In this document: positions 8,734-18,569 of the stretch, piece by piece | Layout of the letters: each line of letters begins with the position of its first letter | Position numbering within the stretch: position 1 is the first letter of the stretch | NCBI RefSeq assembly: GCF_008122265.1 | Contig: NZ_CP043042.1 | Span: forward strand, 1,612,001 to 1,676,000 | Direction: 5' to 3' | From: Marinobacter fonticola | Lineage (GTDB): Bacteria; Pseudomonadota; Gammaproteobacteria; Pseudomonadales; Oleiphilaceae | Length of the DNA stretch: 64,000 bases | Notes under the pieces: model-generated | What the model was told of the DNA's origin: nothing | Seen by the model: only the letters and a program-made list of their open reading frames with translations | Database searches by the model: none | Made by a program: the position numbers and the translations under genes

Positions 8734-9269
8734 TGAAGCGTTCGCTGTTGTTCATCCCGCTTATCCTGGCTATTGCCCTTGGCATCGTGTTATTCGCAGG
8801 CATCGGCAAAGACACTTCGACATTGGAGTCAGCGCTGATCGGCAAGCCCGTGCCCTCCTTCGAGTTGGCATCCCTGGAAGATCCGAACAGAACTTACCGC
8901 ACTGACGTATTCGAAGAAAAAGTTGTTTTGCTCAATGTCTGGGGTACCTGGTGTCCGTCCTGCCGAGTGGAGCATTCCGAGCTGGTGAGACTGGCAACCG
9001 AGGAAGGCATGCCCATCTATGGCCTGAACTACAAAGACAATCGCAATGCTGCGCTGGAGTGGCTGCAGAACCTCGGTAACCCTTATGAGCTCAGCCTGTT
9101 CGATCCCCAGGGTAAGCTCGGGTTCGACTTGGGCGTCTACGGCGCGCCGGAAACCTACATTATCGATGCCCAAGGCATCGTACGTTATCGCCACGTCGGC
9201 GTAGTGGATCGCAAAGTCTGGACCGAGGAGCTAGAGCCTCGGATCAAGCAGTATCGGGAGGAAAGCTGA
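8733..9269 (+). CDS. ccmG: Thiol:disulfide interchange protein CcmG (DsbE)
   Basis: Membrane-anchored periplasmic thioredoxin-like protein of 178 residues that reduces apocytochrome c or CcmH thiols. The N-terminal anchor spans about residues 4-23. The active site WCPSC has Cys74 and Cys77, followed by the acidic VEHSEL helix. The cis-proline region reads YGAPETYIID, the typical CcmG/DsbE form. The stop codon directly abuts the GTG start of ccmH. Confidence 0.96.
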   Translation: MKRSLLFIPLILAIALGIVLFAGIGKDTSTLESALIGKPVPSFELASLEDPNRTYRTDVFEEKVVLLNVWGTWCPSCRVEHSELVRLATEEGMPIYGLNYKDNRNAALEWLQNLGNPYELSLFDPQGKLGFDLGVYGAPETYIIDAQGIVRYRHVGVVDRKVWTEELEPRIKQYREES

Positions 9270-9770
9270 GTGCGAAACTGGGTGCTGATACTCCTGCTGT
9301 GCATGGGTGGTGGTGCAGTCCAGGCGGCTAGCGACACCTATCCTCTGGACAGCCAAGCGGAGCGGGAGCGTTTCAACACGCTGACCAGCGAGCTGCGCTG
9401 TCCCAAATGTCAGAATCAAAGCATCGCCGACTCCAACGCGCCGATTGCCAGCGACATGCGGGCAGAGGTCCATCGGCTGATCCAGCAAGGGCAGAGCAGC
9501 GATGAAATCATGCAGGCCATGACGTCACGTTTCGGTGAGTTCGTCCGCTACCGGCCGGAACTTGACCAGCGCACGTTTTTGCTATGGTTTACGCCCTTGA
9601 TTGTGGTGGTGGTTGGCCTGGCGGTCGTGGCGGTGGTGGTGCGTCGGTCACGTCGTTCGGCTGCGGGGGATGCGCCTGTACTCAGCGACGAGGAGCGCCG
9701 CAAGCTTGAGGGATGGCTGGAAAATGAACGCGATGGCTCCTCAACCGGCACGCGCAACGGACAACAATGA
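9270..9770 (+). CDS. ccmH: Cytochrome c-type biogenesis protein CcmH
   Basis: A 166-residue protein of the CcmH/CycL/Ccl2 type. It has a signal peptide (about residues 1-20), the LRCPKCQNQ motif with redox Cys44 and Cys47, a helical periplasmic domain, a membrane helix near 104-126 and a short cytoplasmic tail. It presents apocytochrome c to CcmF. The GTG start is supported by GGGAGGAAAG inside the end of ccmG. It corresponds to the N-terminal half of E. coli CcmH; the TPR half is the separate downstream ccmI. Confidence 0.95.
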   Translation: MRNWVLILLLCMGGGAVQAASDTYPLDSQAERERFNTLTSELRCPKCQNQSIADSNAPIASDMRAEVHRLIQQGQSSDEIMQAMTSRFGEFVRYRPELDQRTFLLWFTPLIVVVVGLAVVAVVVRRSRRSAAGDAPVLSDEERRKLEGWLENERDGSSTGTRNGQQ

Positions 9771-9846
9771 AACCGCAAGGCGCCGAATAGCCTCCACCCG
9801 ACTGAGTTTCTCTGATTTCCAGATTTCCAGATAGGTTCACGTATCT

Positions 9847-11115
9847 ATGACACTCGCTTTCTGGCTCACACTCGCAGCCCTGATCGGTCTTGCGCTGGTT
9901 TTCGTTCTTTATCCTTTGGTATTTCACCGGCCCGACAAGGCCGCGGTGAACGATATTCGCCACCAGAACCTGCTGGCCTACCGCTCCCGTATGGCCGAAC
10001 TGGAGGCGGAGCGTGAAGCCGGCAACCTCGACGAGGCGACATACCAGCAGATGAAGGAAGAACTTGCAGGCAGTCTGCTGGATGACGTCACTCATTCCGA
10101 ACGGGAAGTCGAACGTGTCGGCCGTCGCGTTCCTGGACGGCGAGCGGCACAGGTTATTGTGCTGGCTAGCGTGATTTTGGTCCCGGCGGTGTCACTGTGG
10201 CTGTATAACGACTGGGGCGGCGTCGATCAGCTAGAGCAATACCAGACCATGTTGGAGATGCGCCAGACCAGTCAGGATCAGGGTCAGCAAATGGCGCAGC
10301 TTGCGGATCAGTTGCGCGCGCGCCTGCTGGATAATCCGGACAATCTGGAAGGCTGGGCGATGCTCGGACGTACGTACATGAATCTGGAGAATTACGCGCA
10401 AGCCGCCTGGGCCTACGAACAACTCGCCGGTCAGGTGCAGGACGTGCCCAACGAAGCGGCTACAGCCTGGGGGCTGGCAGCCCAGGCTCGTTTTTTCGAG
10501 AGTCGCGGCGCCATGAACGATAATGTGACCGGGGCCATCGCCGAGGCACGCGAGCGCAATCCCGACGAGGTCAACGCTCTCGGCCTGCTCGGCATCAATG
10601 CGTTCGAGCGTCAGGCGTACCAGGAGGCTATTGATTACTGGGAGCGGATCATCGCGGTGGCACCGGATCATCCGCAGTTGCCCTCGATCCGGCAGGGCGT
10701 CGCTGAAGCCTATCGTCGTCTGGGGCAACCGGTGCCCGAGAGTCTGGCGCAGGCCGAAGGGCCATCCGTCACCGTTCGCGTGGAGCTAGCGGAAACGTTC
10801 AAGGACGATATTGCCCCGGACACTACTCTGTTTATATTCGCACGCAATGCAGAAGGCGGCGCCATGCCCCTGGCCGTGGCGCGCTTGACAGCCGCGCAAC
10901 TGCCGGCGACGGTGACGCTGGATGACAGCATGGCGATGGCGCCGGGCGCCAAGTTGTCCGGTGCGGCAACGGTCATGATCGCCGCGCGTCTATCGCCGTC
11001 GGGAGAGGCTATTCCTCAGAGCGGAGATTGGCAGGGTGTCAGCCATGAGCCGGTTAACCTTGATAATTACAACGGCGAGCCGGTTGAGATTGTGATTGAT
11101 CAGCGAGTGCCCTAG
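9847..11115 (+). CDS. ccmI: TPR apocytochrome chaperone CcmI
   Basis: A 422-residue protein with two N-terminal membrane helices (about 4-24 and 98-118) flanking a cytoplasmic coiled region. A periplasmic TPR domain follows (NLEGWAMLGRTYMNLENYAQAAWAYEQL and later repeats), then a C-terminal beta domain found in gammaproteobacterial CcmI (VTVRVELAETF, DTTLFIFAR). The TPR part binds the C-terminus of apocytochrome c and brings it to CcmFH. It is separated from ccmH by 76 nt, and its ribosome-binding site is weak. Confidence 0.93.
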   Translation: MTLAFWLTLAALIGLALVFVLYPLVFHRPDKAAVNDIRHQNLLAYRSRMAELEAEREAGNLDEATYQQMKEELAGSLLDDVTHSEREVERVGRRVPGRRAAQVIVLASVILVPAVSLWLYNDWGGVDQLEQYQTMLEMRQTSQDQGQQMAQLADQLRARLLDNPDNLEGWAMLGRTYMNLENYAQAAWAYEQLAGQVQDVPNEAATAWGLAAQARFFESRGAMNDNVTGAIAEARERNPDEVNALGLLGINAFERQAYQEAIDYWERIIAVAPDHPQLPSIRQGVAEAYRRLGQPVPESLAQAEGPSVTVRVELAETFKDDIAPDTTLFIFARNAEGGAMPLAVARLTAAQLPATVTLDDSMAMAPGAKLSGAATVMIAARLSPSGEAIPQSGDWQGVSHEPVNLDNYNGEPVEIVIDQRVP

Positions 11116-11213
11116 AGGATTCTGGAATCGATGGAGATGGTCCTGAATCCGGTTAGGCGTGTGCTGGATCTAACTGAGAACACCTGAATCGGGTTAACAG
11201 GGACTTAAAACAG

Positions 11214-11237
11214 GAAAGCCTCCTTCGGGAGGCTTTC
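11214..11237. terminator. Bidirectional terminator between ccmI and batD
   Basis: GAAAGCCTCC and GGAGGCTTTC form a perfect 10-bp stem around a stable TTCG tetraloop. It sits between the convergent ccmI and batD genes. On the minus strand it is followed by a TTTT run, and on the plus strand the 3' arm itself contains TTT. It probably serves both operons. Confidence 0.85.
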
Positions 11238-11242
11238 TGCGT

Positions 11243-12994
11243 TCAGGCCTTGGCGTCCGGTGATCGGAGACCATTGGGGTAGAGCGGCGCGAGATGGGAT
11301 TGGCGCGTTGTGCCCCGGCGTTCGCGCAATACCTGCAAGCGCTGGACGAGCTTTTCCGGCGACCAGCGTTCGTGGTCGCCGCCTTCGCCGTAAAGGCGGG
11401 CCTGCAGTCGCTCCAGCTCCGCTTCCAGTTCGTTGTCGTCGCTGAAGCGCACGACGTCCGATAGACTGCGCAGGTGCCGGTTGGCAAAGCGCTGGCGGGC
11501 CCAGCGCGGCAGCAGACTTAACGTTTGGGCGGAGCCGGCGCGGGCGTTGGACTCCAAATCCGCAAACAGCACGGACTCTGTCGGGTCTGAGGCGCTTGAG
11601 GCATCCTCCGGGTCGGCTTCTCGCTTGCGGTTCAGCCACCAGAACAACACGGTCAGCGCCCACCCGGTACCGAGGGCGACAGCGAGCCAGAGCCAGGTTC
11701 TGTCCATGGGCGCTGGGTCAGCAGGTGTTTCTGGCCGGTTGTTGTCGGTGGCGGGCGGCTGGGTTTGTTCCGGCTGGCCGGGTTCTTGTGCCGGCGGCGT
11801 TGCACTCGCGGCATTGCTGTCCGTAATCGTCAGCGTACGCGCCGGCAACGTGGCGACGCGCTGGCGGTCGTTGACGGTATCCCACCAGGGAATGCGTAGT
11901 TCCGGCAAGGTGATCTCCCCGGGTTGGACGGCAACCAGTGCGGTGCTCTCCGTTCGCGAGGAGGTGACCGTGCGACGGTCTACGCTGGACTCCATTTCCG
12001 GTTTGTCCGGATAGCTGCGCACGGCGTCCGAGTATTTTGCCTCCAGCGGTGGGAGGGCGGAACCGAGCAACCCGAGCGCATTGAGCTGCAAAGTCCGGGT
12101 GATACTTTTGCCGGCCTGGATTTGGGTGCTGCGGTCGCTCCAGGCCTCGCTAAGTTCCAGGCTGGCTGCCGGAAGCCAGGTGTCGCCGGTAAAATCCGCT
12201 GGCACGTTTTTGACCGGGACCTGGATGGGGGCGGACTGGTCGCGCAGGAAATTAAGCTGACCGTTATCGCTTCGCGCTTGCCCATTGAATGAGATGCTCC
12301 CGATGTCGAGGGTGCCCGGGTTTTGCGGGTAAATGACATAGCGACGTTCGACGACGCGATAGCGGGCGTTGTTACGTACCCGCACATATTCCTGCTGTTC
12401 GCCCATGGCTTCGATAAGGGCGTCCTTGTGGCTGGGCTGGCTGAGGTCCCCGCGGATCAGGTTGCCGCGATAGAACAGTCGCACGGTGAGCACCAGTTGC
12501 TCCTGCACGTAGACATCGGACTTATCGGTTTCCACTTCCACGAGCGCCATGGGTGCATCGTCATCCGCTGCCGGCGCCTGGCCTGCCAGGACATCCACAG
12601 AAATGGGCTGGGAGCGTGCGTCGCGGAACTTCAAGGAAGGGATCTCCAATGTGCCGGTTTGCTTGGGCGCCAGTTCGTAAATCCAGGTAATAATGGCCCG
12701 GGCGTCGCCGTTGACCGAGCGCAGGCTGTACTTCTGGTGCTTGCCCAGAATTTCGAAATTCCCCTCCAGGGCAGCCTCTTCGGGGGAAGGTAGCTCCATT
12801 TCGCCCAGGTTGAATAGCATGTCCAGGTCCATGGAGAAGGGCATTTCGCCGGTTACGGTCATGGTCAGCGTCTGGTTCTCGTGCAGCTGCGTCCGGTCGA
12901 CATGAACCTCCAGTCTGTCGTCAGCGGCCGGGACCGTGGCTGTGAACAGCAGGGCGAGGATCAGCAGAATAAGCTGCCGGACGTGGATTACCAT
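11243..12994 (-). CDS. batD: BatD-family protein (aerotolerance operon)
   Basis: A 583-residue protein with a signal peptide (cut after VPAA, about residue 24) and several beta-sandwich repeats typical of BatD (VHVDRTQLHENQTLTMTV, VEVETDKSDVYVQEQLVLTVRLFY). One C-terminal membrane helix (WLWLAVALGTGWALTVLFWWL, near residue 435) and a cytoplasmic helical tail follow. BatD proteins are exported partners of VWA-domain BatA/BatB. Their biochemical role is not settled. It is the last gene of the operon, overlapping batB/C by 7 nt and ending at the shared terminator. Confidence 0.88.
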   Translation of the reverse strand: MVIHVRQLILLILALLFTATVPAADDRLEVHVDRTQLHENQTLTMTVTGEMPFSMDLDMLFNLGEMELPSPEEAALEGNFEILGKHQKYSLRSVNGDARAIITWIYELAPKQTGTLEIPSLKFRDARSQPISVDVLAGQAPAADDDAPMALVEVETDKSDVYVQEQLVLTVRLFYRGNLIRGDLSQPSHKDALIEAMGEQQEYVRVRNNARYRVVERRYVIYPQNPGTLDIGSISFNGQARSDNGQLNFLRDQSAPIQVPVKNVPADFTGDTWLPAASLELSEAWSDRSTQIQAGKSITRTLQLNALGLLGSALPPLEAKYSDAVRSYPDKPEMESSVDRRTVTSSRTESTALVAVQPGEITLPELRIPWWDTVNDRQRVATLPARTLTITDSNAASATPPAQEPGQPEQTQPPATDNNRPETPADPAPMDRTWLWLAVALGTGWALTVLFWWLNRKREADPEDASSASDPTESVLFADLESNARAGSAQTLSLLPRWARQRFANRHLRSLSDVVRFSDDNELEAELERLQARLYGEGGDHERWSPEKLVQRLQVLRERRGTTRQSHLAPLYPNGLRSPDAKA

Positions 12995-14835
12995 GGTGTA
13001 TCGCCTTCCATTTGTTGTTCGCTACCGCGTTCGCGGTATTGGTAAAGAAATTTGCGCCGCATGAGCCCGGAGGGATCGTCGGGAATGCGCCTGAGCCACT
13101 GTTCCTGGCTTTGCGAAAGCTGATCGCCTTCGATGGGCTGCCCTTGCGCCTGGGCGTCGCTGCCGGCCGGTGACACTTCGCTGTCAGTCGCTGACTCGCC
13201 CTGCTGGGAGGCTTCAGACGCTTGGCGCTGCTGCTCGCTTTCAGTCTGCTCCGGTGTGCCAGGCTGCTGATCGCTGCCCTGCTGTGCTTGTTGATTCCCG
13301 GGCTGGCCGGCTGATTGATCGCCGTCGTTGCCTTGTTGGCTATCGCCCTGATTCTGGGATTGCTGATTGCCCTGAGCCGACGAACTTTGCTGCTGTTGTT
13401 TTTGATCGGACGAGCCCTGTTGCGAAGGATTCTGCTGGGATTGCTGGTTGCCTTGTTGTGACTGTTGTTTTTGTTGCTGCTCTAGCAGTTGCTTGACCAG
13501 GTCGCGATTGAACTGGGTATCGGCGTCCCCGGGGTCTTTCTCCAGCGCCCTGTCGTAAGCCTGCAAGGCCGCTTGTAGTTCGCCTTTGCGCGCCAACGCA
13601 TTGCCCCGGTTGTATAGGGCATTGGCCGTGCTTGATTGGGAAAACTGTTTGGCGGCATCGTCGTACTTTTGGGCGCGATAAAGCGCGGACCCTTTCCAGT
13701 CCGGGTCTTCCAGTTTTTGCGCGGCGGTGGCCGGGTCCTCGCGTATCAAGGCTTCGGCGCGCTGATCCGGCCGGCTCCAGAGGTCAGCCCAATCTATGGC
13801 GTGGGCCGGCTGCGGTATCAGGGGCAAGAAAGCCATTGGCAATAACAGCAGCGCGCCGCGGCGCCAGGCGAGCAGCGCAATGGGTAGCGCCAGCCACAGC
13901 ACCCAGTAACCGTCGTCCTGCCAGCGCTGTACCGTAAGCTCTCGCTCACTCTGCTGCCAGTCATCGCTGTCGACACTGCGCAGTTCCAGAGTGCGAATAT
14001 CGCTGTCGTCTAGTGTGACCTGGGCGCTGAGTCCTCCGGTGGACAGCGCAAGATCTGCCAATCGATCCGGCTCGGCCCGGCTAATCACGACATCGTCTCC
14101 ATCACGGATGAATCCCCGCTTGGGTAGCGGGATGGGGCCACCTTCGCGGGTGCCTACAACCAGTGTGCTCAATGAGTAAGGCGATGCCTGCAAGGTTTCG
14201 CGGATGGATTGAAGGTCCGATGCCCGTAGCGCGTCAGTCACCAGCAGAATACGGCCGGGTCCTGGGGCACCCTGTTCCAGCAATTGCTCGGCTTCCTCGA
14301 TGGCCCGGTCGGCACGGTTGCCGCTGGCGGGCATCATAAATGGGTCGAGGGCACTGAGCAGATTTTCGATAGTGCGGCCGTCGTCGGTCAGCGGCGTGAC
14401 CACATGGGCATCCCCGGAGTAAACCACCAACGCCGTAAAGCTGCCATCGCGCTGCCGGATGACGTCGCGAATCTTGCGCTTAGCCTGGGTGAGGCGATTG
14501 GGCTCGACATCCTCGGCGAGCATCGATAGTGAAAGGTCCAAGGCAATCACCAGGCTGTCGTTCTGCTGCATCAGTGGCGTGGGAGCCTCGCGCCAACTGG
14601 GACCGGCCAAGGCGAGGGCGCTGACGATAACCGTTGCGCCCAGCAGGATCCCCGGCCGCTTGCGCCGGTTCTGTTGCTCAAAGGCTTCGCCCAGTAACGG
14701 ACGCAGCAGGGGTTCGGGAATCACTCGCGCCCATCCGCTTTGTCCCTGGCCCTGATGGCGGAGGATGAGCGGTACCAATGGCAGCAGTAGGAGCAGCAAC
14801 AGCCAAAATGGCCGCACGAAATGGAAGCTATCCAT
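12988..14835 (-). CDS. BatB/BatC fusion: VWA domain plus TPR
   Basis: A 615-residue membrane protein with two N-terminal hydrophobic segments, then a von Willebrand A domain with a complete MIDAS start DLSLS at residues 100-104 and TPLTDDG later. A second pair of helices lies near 305-345 (WLALPIALLAW, LLLLPMAFLPLIP). TPR repeats follow (ANALYNRGNALARKG). After that comes a remarkable Gln/Ser/Asn-rich low-complexity tract of roughly 100 residues, ending in a short conserved C-terminus. It joins the BatB and BatC functions of other species. The start at 14835 is preferred over an upstream in-frame codon at 14865 because hydrophobic sequence begins right after it; it overlaps batA by 8 nt. Confidence 0.88.
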   Translation of the reverse strand: MDSFHFVRPFWLLLLLLLPLVPLILRHQGQGQSGWARVIPEPLLRPLLGEAFEQQNRRKRPGILLGATVIVSALALAGPSWREAPTPLMQQNDSLVIALDLSLSMLAEDVEPNRLTQAKRKIRDVIRQRDGSFTALVVYSGDAHVVTPLTDDGRTIENLLSALDPFMMPASGNRADRAIEEAEQLLEQGAPGPGRILLVTDALRASDLQSIRETLQASPYSLSTLVVGTREGGPIPLPKRGFIRDGDDVVISRAEPDRLADLALSTGGLSAQVTLDDSDIRTLELRSVDSDDWQQSERELTVQRWQDDGYWVLWLALPIALLAWRRGALLLLPMAFLPLIPQPAHAIDWADLWSRPDQRAEALIREDPATAAQKLEDPDWKGSALYRAQKYDDAAKQFSQSSTANALYNRGNALARKGELQAALQAYDRALEKDPGDADTQFNRDLVKQLLEQQQKQQSQQGNQQSQQNPSQQGSSDQKQQQQSSSAQGNQQSQNQGDSQQGNDGDQSAGQPGNQQAQQGSDQQPGTPEQTESEQQRQASEASQQGESATDSEVSPAGSDAQAQGQPIEGDQLSQSQEQWLRRIPDDPSGLMRRKFLYQYRERGSEQQMEGDTPW

Positions 14836-15835
14836 AGCGGACCTCCGGCACTTTGCGTCTGACATTGCTCAAGATCAAACCCATCAGCACGATGAGAACC
14901 GCGGTGCCAGCCGGCCAGTAAAACAGATCGGTGGTCGGGCGATACTGCTTGCCCTCAAGTTCGATCGGCTCAAGCTGGTTGATGTTTTCGTAGATCATTT
15001 CCAGTTCGGGCGTACTGCGGGCACGGAAATAACGGCCGCCGGTTTGGTCGGCGATACTTCGCAGCAGCTCTTCGTCAAGGTCGCGGGATGGGTTGACCTT
15101 GCGACTGCCCAGAAAACCACGCTGGATCATAGTCTCGGCGCCCATGCCGATGGTGTAGATCCGGACGCCGGCGGCTGCCGCGATCTCGGCGGCTTTGTCC
15201 GGACTCACTTCGCCAGCGGTGTTGGCGCCGTCGGTCAGCAGTACCAGCACGCGCTGTTCCTGAGGGCGATCGCGCAGGCGTTTGACGGCGAGCCCGATGG
15301 CGTCTCCGATTGCGGTGGCGCGACCGGCCATGCCCAATTGCGCTTCCTGTAGCAGGGTGCGAATGGTTTCGTGATCGAACGACAGGGGCGCCTGGATATA
15401 GGGCTGGGTACCGAACAGCAGTAGCCCAAGCCGGTCTCCGTCACGCCGTGCTATGAAGTCGTTCAGCACGTTTTTGACGGCGGTCAGGCGGTTTACCTGG
15501 CGCTGGCCGAGGATCATGTCTTCCTCTTCCATGCTGGGCGAGATGTCCACGGCCAGTAGCAGGTCGCGGCCGGTAACGGGCAGCTGCACACTTTCCCCCA
15601 CGTATTGTGGGCGCGCCAAAGCCAGAACCAGCAGCAGCCAGGCCAGCAGCAGACACAGTATCTGCCAGCGATTACGGGCGTTGCCGCTGCGGCTGACACC
15701 CGGTAGATCGCTCATCCAGTGACCAACCGGCAGAGCGGGCGCGGCCACCTGATCAACGTCCTTGCGGTTGCGGCGCCACCACAACAGTGGAAGTAGAGCT
15801 AACAGAAGTAGCCAGGGATAGGCCAGTTCTATCAC
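14828..15835 (-). CDS. batA: BatA: VWA-domain membrane protein
   Basis: A 335-residue protein with an N-terminal BatA helix (LAYPWLLLLALLPLLWW), a second helix near 58-74, a VWA domain with MIDAS motif DISPS at 97-101, the LLTDGANTAG segment, and a C-terminal helix. It probably recruits metal-dependent partners at the inner membrane with the MoxR ATPase acting as chaperone, as inferred for Bat systems. I choose the GTG at 15835: GGGAGG is spaced correctly and the start overlaps the DUF4381 stop as GTGA. The frame extends upstream but without a ribosome-binding site. Confidence 0.9.
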   Translation of the reverse strand: MIELAYPWLLLLALLPLLWWRRNRKDVDQVAAPALPVGHWMSDLPGVSRSGNARNRWQILCLLLAWLLLVLALARPQYVGESVQLPVTGRDLLLAVDISPSMEEEDMILGQRQVNRLTAVKNVLNDFIARRDGDRLGLLLFGTQPYIQAPLSFDHETIRTLLQEAQLGMAGRATAIGDAIGLAVKRLRDRPQEQRVLVLLTDGANTAGEVSPDKAAEIAAAAGVRIYTIGMGAETMIQRGFLGSRKVNPSRDLDEELLRSIADQTGGRYFRARSTPELEMIYENINQLEPIELEGKQYRPTTDLFYWPAGTAVLIVLMGLILSNVRRKVPEVRYG

Positions 15836-16326
15836 CGGCGACCTCCCAGCCACTGTTCGGCGACCCTGCAAGCGGTTTCAGCCGGCAATTGGGGCGCAGG
15901 CGACCAGGCGGCATTGACCAGGGATTCCACTTCGGCTTTATCCAGGGATGGCTGTGTGCGCAACATAAAGTCCGCCCATTGATGACCGCTCAATGTGTGG
16001 GGCTGACTCTCCGGATAGCGCTCGCGTGCGCAACGCTTAAGTAGCGCGTTGAGTTCGGCAAACCACTTATTGTCGGCCTGTGCCGTCGCCTTCAGTCCGG
16101 CAAGCTCACGGCGCGCGTCGCGAATCCAGCGATTGCGCTGGTGACGACGCCAGAGGACGACGCCCAGCCAGATCGCCAGGGCGAGAACTAAAATAGCCAG
16201 CAGCCACCAGCCGGGAGCCGGTGGCCAGAATCCGCCCGGTTCGGGCATGTGGATATCGCGCAGCTGGGCCAATGGGTCGCCCTGGGACGTCGGTTTTGGA
16301 GTTACTGCCTGTGTCATCGTGTTCAC
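15832..16326 (-). CDS. DUF4381 membrane protein
   Basis: A 164-residue protein with the DUF4381 layout. A short N-terminal LAQLRDIHMPEPGGFWPPAPGWW segment leads straight into a single membrane helix (about residues 41-61), then a cytoplasmic helical domain containing RRELAGLKA, LNALLKRCARERYP and GHQWADFM. The family is found almost only between DUF58 and batA genes. Its molecular role is unknown. The start is either GTG 16326 or ATG 16317, and neither has a strong ribosome-binding site. Confidence 0.85.
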   Translation of the reverse strand: MNTMTQAVTPKPTSQGDPLAQLRDIHMPEPGGFWPPAPGWWLLAILVLALAIWLGVVLWRRHQRNRWIRDARRELAGLKATAQADNKWFAELNALLKRCARERYPESQPHTLSGHQWADFMLRTQPSLDKAEVESLVNAAWSPAPQLPAETACRVAEQWLGGRR

Positions 16327-16338
16327 GGATCGTTGTCT

Positions 16339-17280
16339 TCAACCCAGGCGACCGCGGGGGCCAAGGATGGCCTTGAGTGCCTGGGCAGGTTGTTGCCCGG
16401 TATAGATCGAACTGACGCCCACGCCTGCAAGGCTGAAGCAGCGTTCGACCTGGTGTTCGTGCTCGGCCACTTTGGCCTCGAAAGCCTTCCTGAACGCGTA
16501 ATTGCCAGCATCGAACCATAGCGGCCCGTCCGGCCCGGCAATGGCGAAACGTCCGCGATCCGGTAGGTGCTGTTCCAGCGGATCGACGATGCGCAGCGCG
16601 CTGAGTGTGTTGTGGCGGGCAAGTTGGGCGATCAGGCCCGGCGTCTCAGGTGTCAGATTAATAAAGTCACTGATAATGAAAACACGACTGCCGGTATGGG
16701 CGATACGACGTGCCTCACGAAGTGCTTCATCCAGGCCGTTACCGCGCCGGCCCGCGTCCACTGTCCCGTCAGGGCGGTGGTCGTCCTGACGCTGCACCAG
16801 GCTGTCCAATAGACGCACGACTGCACGACGGCGCCGGGCCGGGCGAACGATTTCGTACTGGTGGTCCGAAAATACGATGCCGCCCACCTGATCGCCGGCG
16901 AACAGGCCAAGCCAAGCAATGAGGCCGGCCGTCTGGGCCGCTCTTACTCGTTTGTACGCCCCTTCACTGCCAAAATACAGCGAATCTCCGAGATCGCAGA
17001 TCAGCAACAGCGGACGCTCGCGCTCTTCTTCGTACAGCTTTGTGTGCGGTGTCTGGCGCCGGGCAGTGACCCGCCAGTCGATACTGCGGATATCGTCGCC
17101 CGGCTGATATTGCCGGACTTCCGCAAAGGCCATGCCGCGACCTTTTTGAGTCGACCGCGCAACGCCCGCTTTGCGCACTGCCACCGGTCGCGAGCCAGGC
17201 AAGCGCAGGGCGCGTGCATCGGCTTGCAGGCGAATCAGCTCTGGCAGGTCGATCCGGACCAGGGGCGAGGTATCGCTCAT
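16339..17280 (-). CDS. DUF58 domain protein
   Basis: A 313-residue, mainly soluble protein with the DUF58 signature GDDIRSIDWRVTARR near residue 73. A VWA-like fold follows (LLLICDLGDSL, VFIISDFINLTPE). DUF58 proteins are constant partners of MoxR ATPases and Bat proteins. The start at ATG 17280 lies four bases after the moxR stop, and an upstream in-frame extension overlaps moxR. The order moxR-DUF58-DUF4381-batA is the standard gammaproteobacterial one. Confidence 0.9.
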   Translation of the reverse strand: MSDTSPLVRIDLPELIRLQADARALRLPGSRPVAVRKAGVARSTQKGRGMAFAEVRQYQPGDDIRSIDWRVTARRQTPHTKLYEEERERPLLLICDLGDSLYFGSEGAYKRVRAAQTAGLIAWLGLFAGDQVGGIVFSDHQYEIVRPARRRRAVVRLLDSLVQRQDDHRPDGTVDAGRRGNGLDEALREARRIAHTGSRVFIISDFINLTPETPGLIAQLARHNTLSALRIVDPLEQHLPDRGRFAIAGPDGPLWFDAGNYAFRKAFEAKVAEHEHQVERCFSLAGVGVSSIYTGQQPAQALKAILGPRGRLG

Positions 17281-17284
17281 GATG

Positions 17285-18247
<963 letters not shown>

Positions 18248-18569
18248 TGAACCTTCCCGTTATTGTCCTGAGCCGGACTCTAAGGCACTTAGATCTGTAA
18301 TGACCGCGATAGATCCGTGATGACCACAATAGATCCGTAATGACCACAATCGTCATGGGCGTCCAGTGTTTGTAACCTACCAGCAAAAATCAAGGGTTTG
18401 ACTATGCTATTGGGACCAACCCAGTCTACTGGTTCGAGTCTGGGCCGTGAATGACGCTAGCCAGATAGCACACTAGACATTTCATCGCATACTGGCGGAT
18501 AAACCCAGCCTGAGACAGGCCGCCGCCGGATTTGTTTATTAACATTCATTCAGATAGTTGGGGTTGCAC
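18248..18569. other. Divergent intergenic region moxR / gdhB
   Basis: A 322-nt gap between oppositely transcribed genes. It holds three tandem 20-bp repeats close to moxR (annotated separately). Otherwise I see A+T-rich segments but no promoter hexamers clear enough to call. Confidence 0.7.
18291..18350. repeat. Three tandem 20-bp repeats
   Basis: Three head-to-tail copies of a 20-bp unit, AGATCCGTAATGACCACAAT being the last. The second copy differs at one position (GTG for GTA) and the first at three positions (CTG for CCG, and GCG for ACA). The array begins 43 nt upstream of the moxR start codon. With a period near two helical turns, all copies present the same DNA face, as expected for a regulator-binding array. 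Confidence 0.85.

Noticed and set aside
18291..18350. Possible CRISPR array
   Set aside because: The 20-bp units are contiguous with no spacers, only three copies exist and no cas genes are near.
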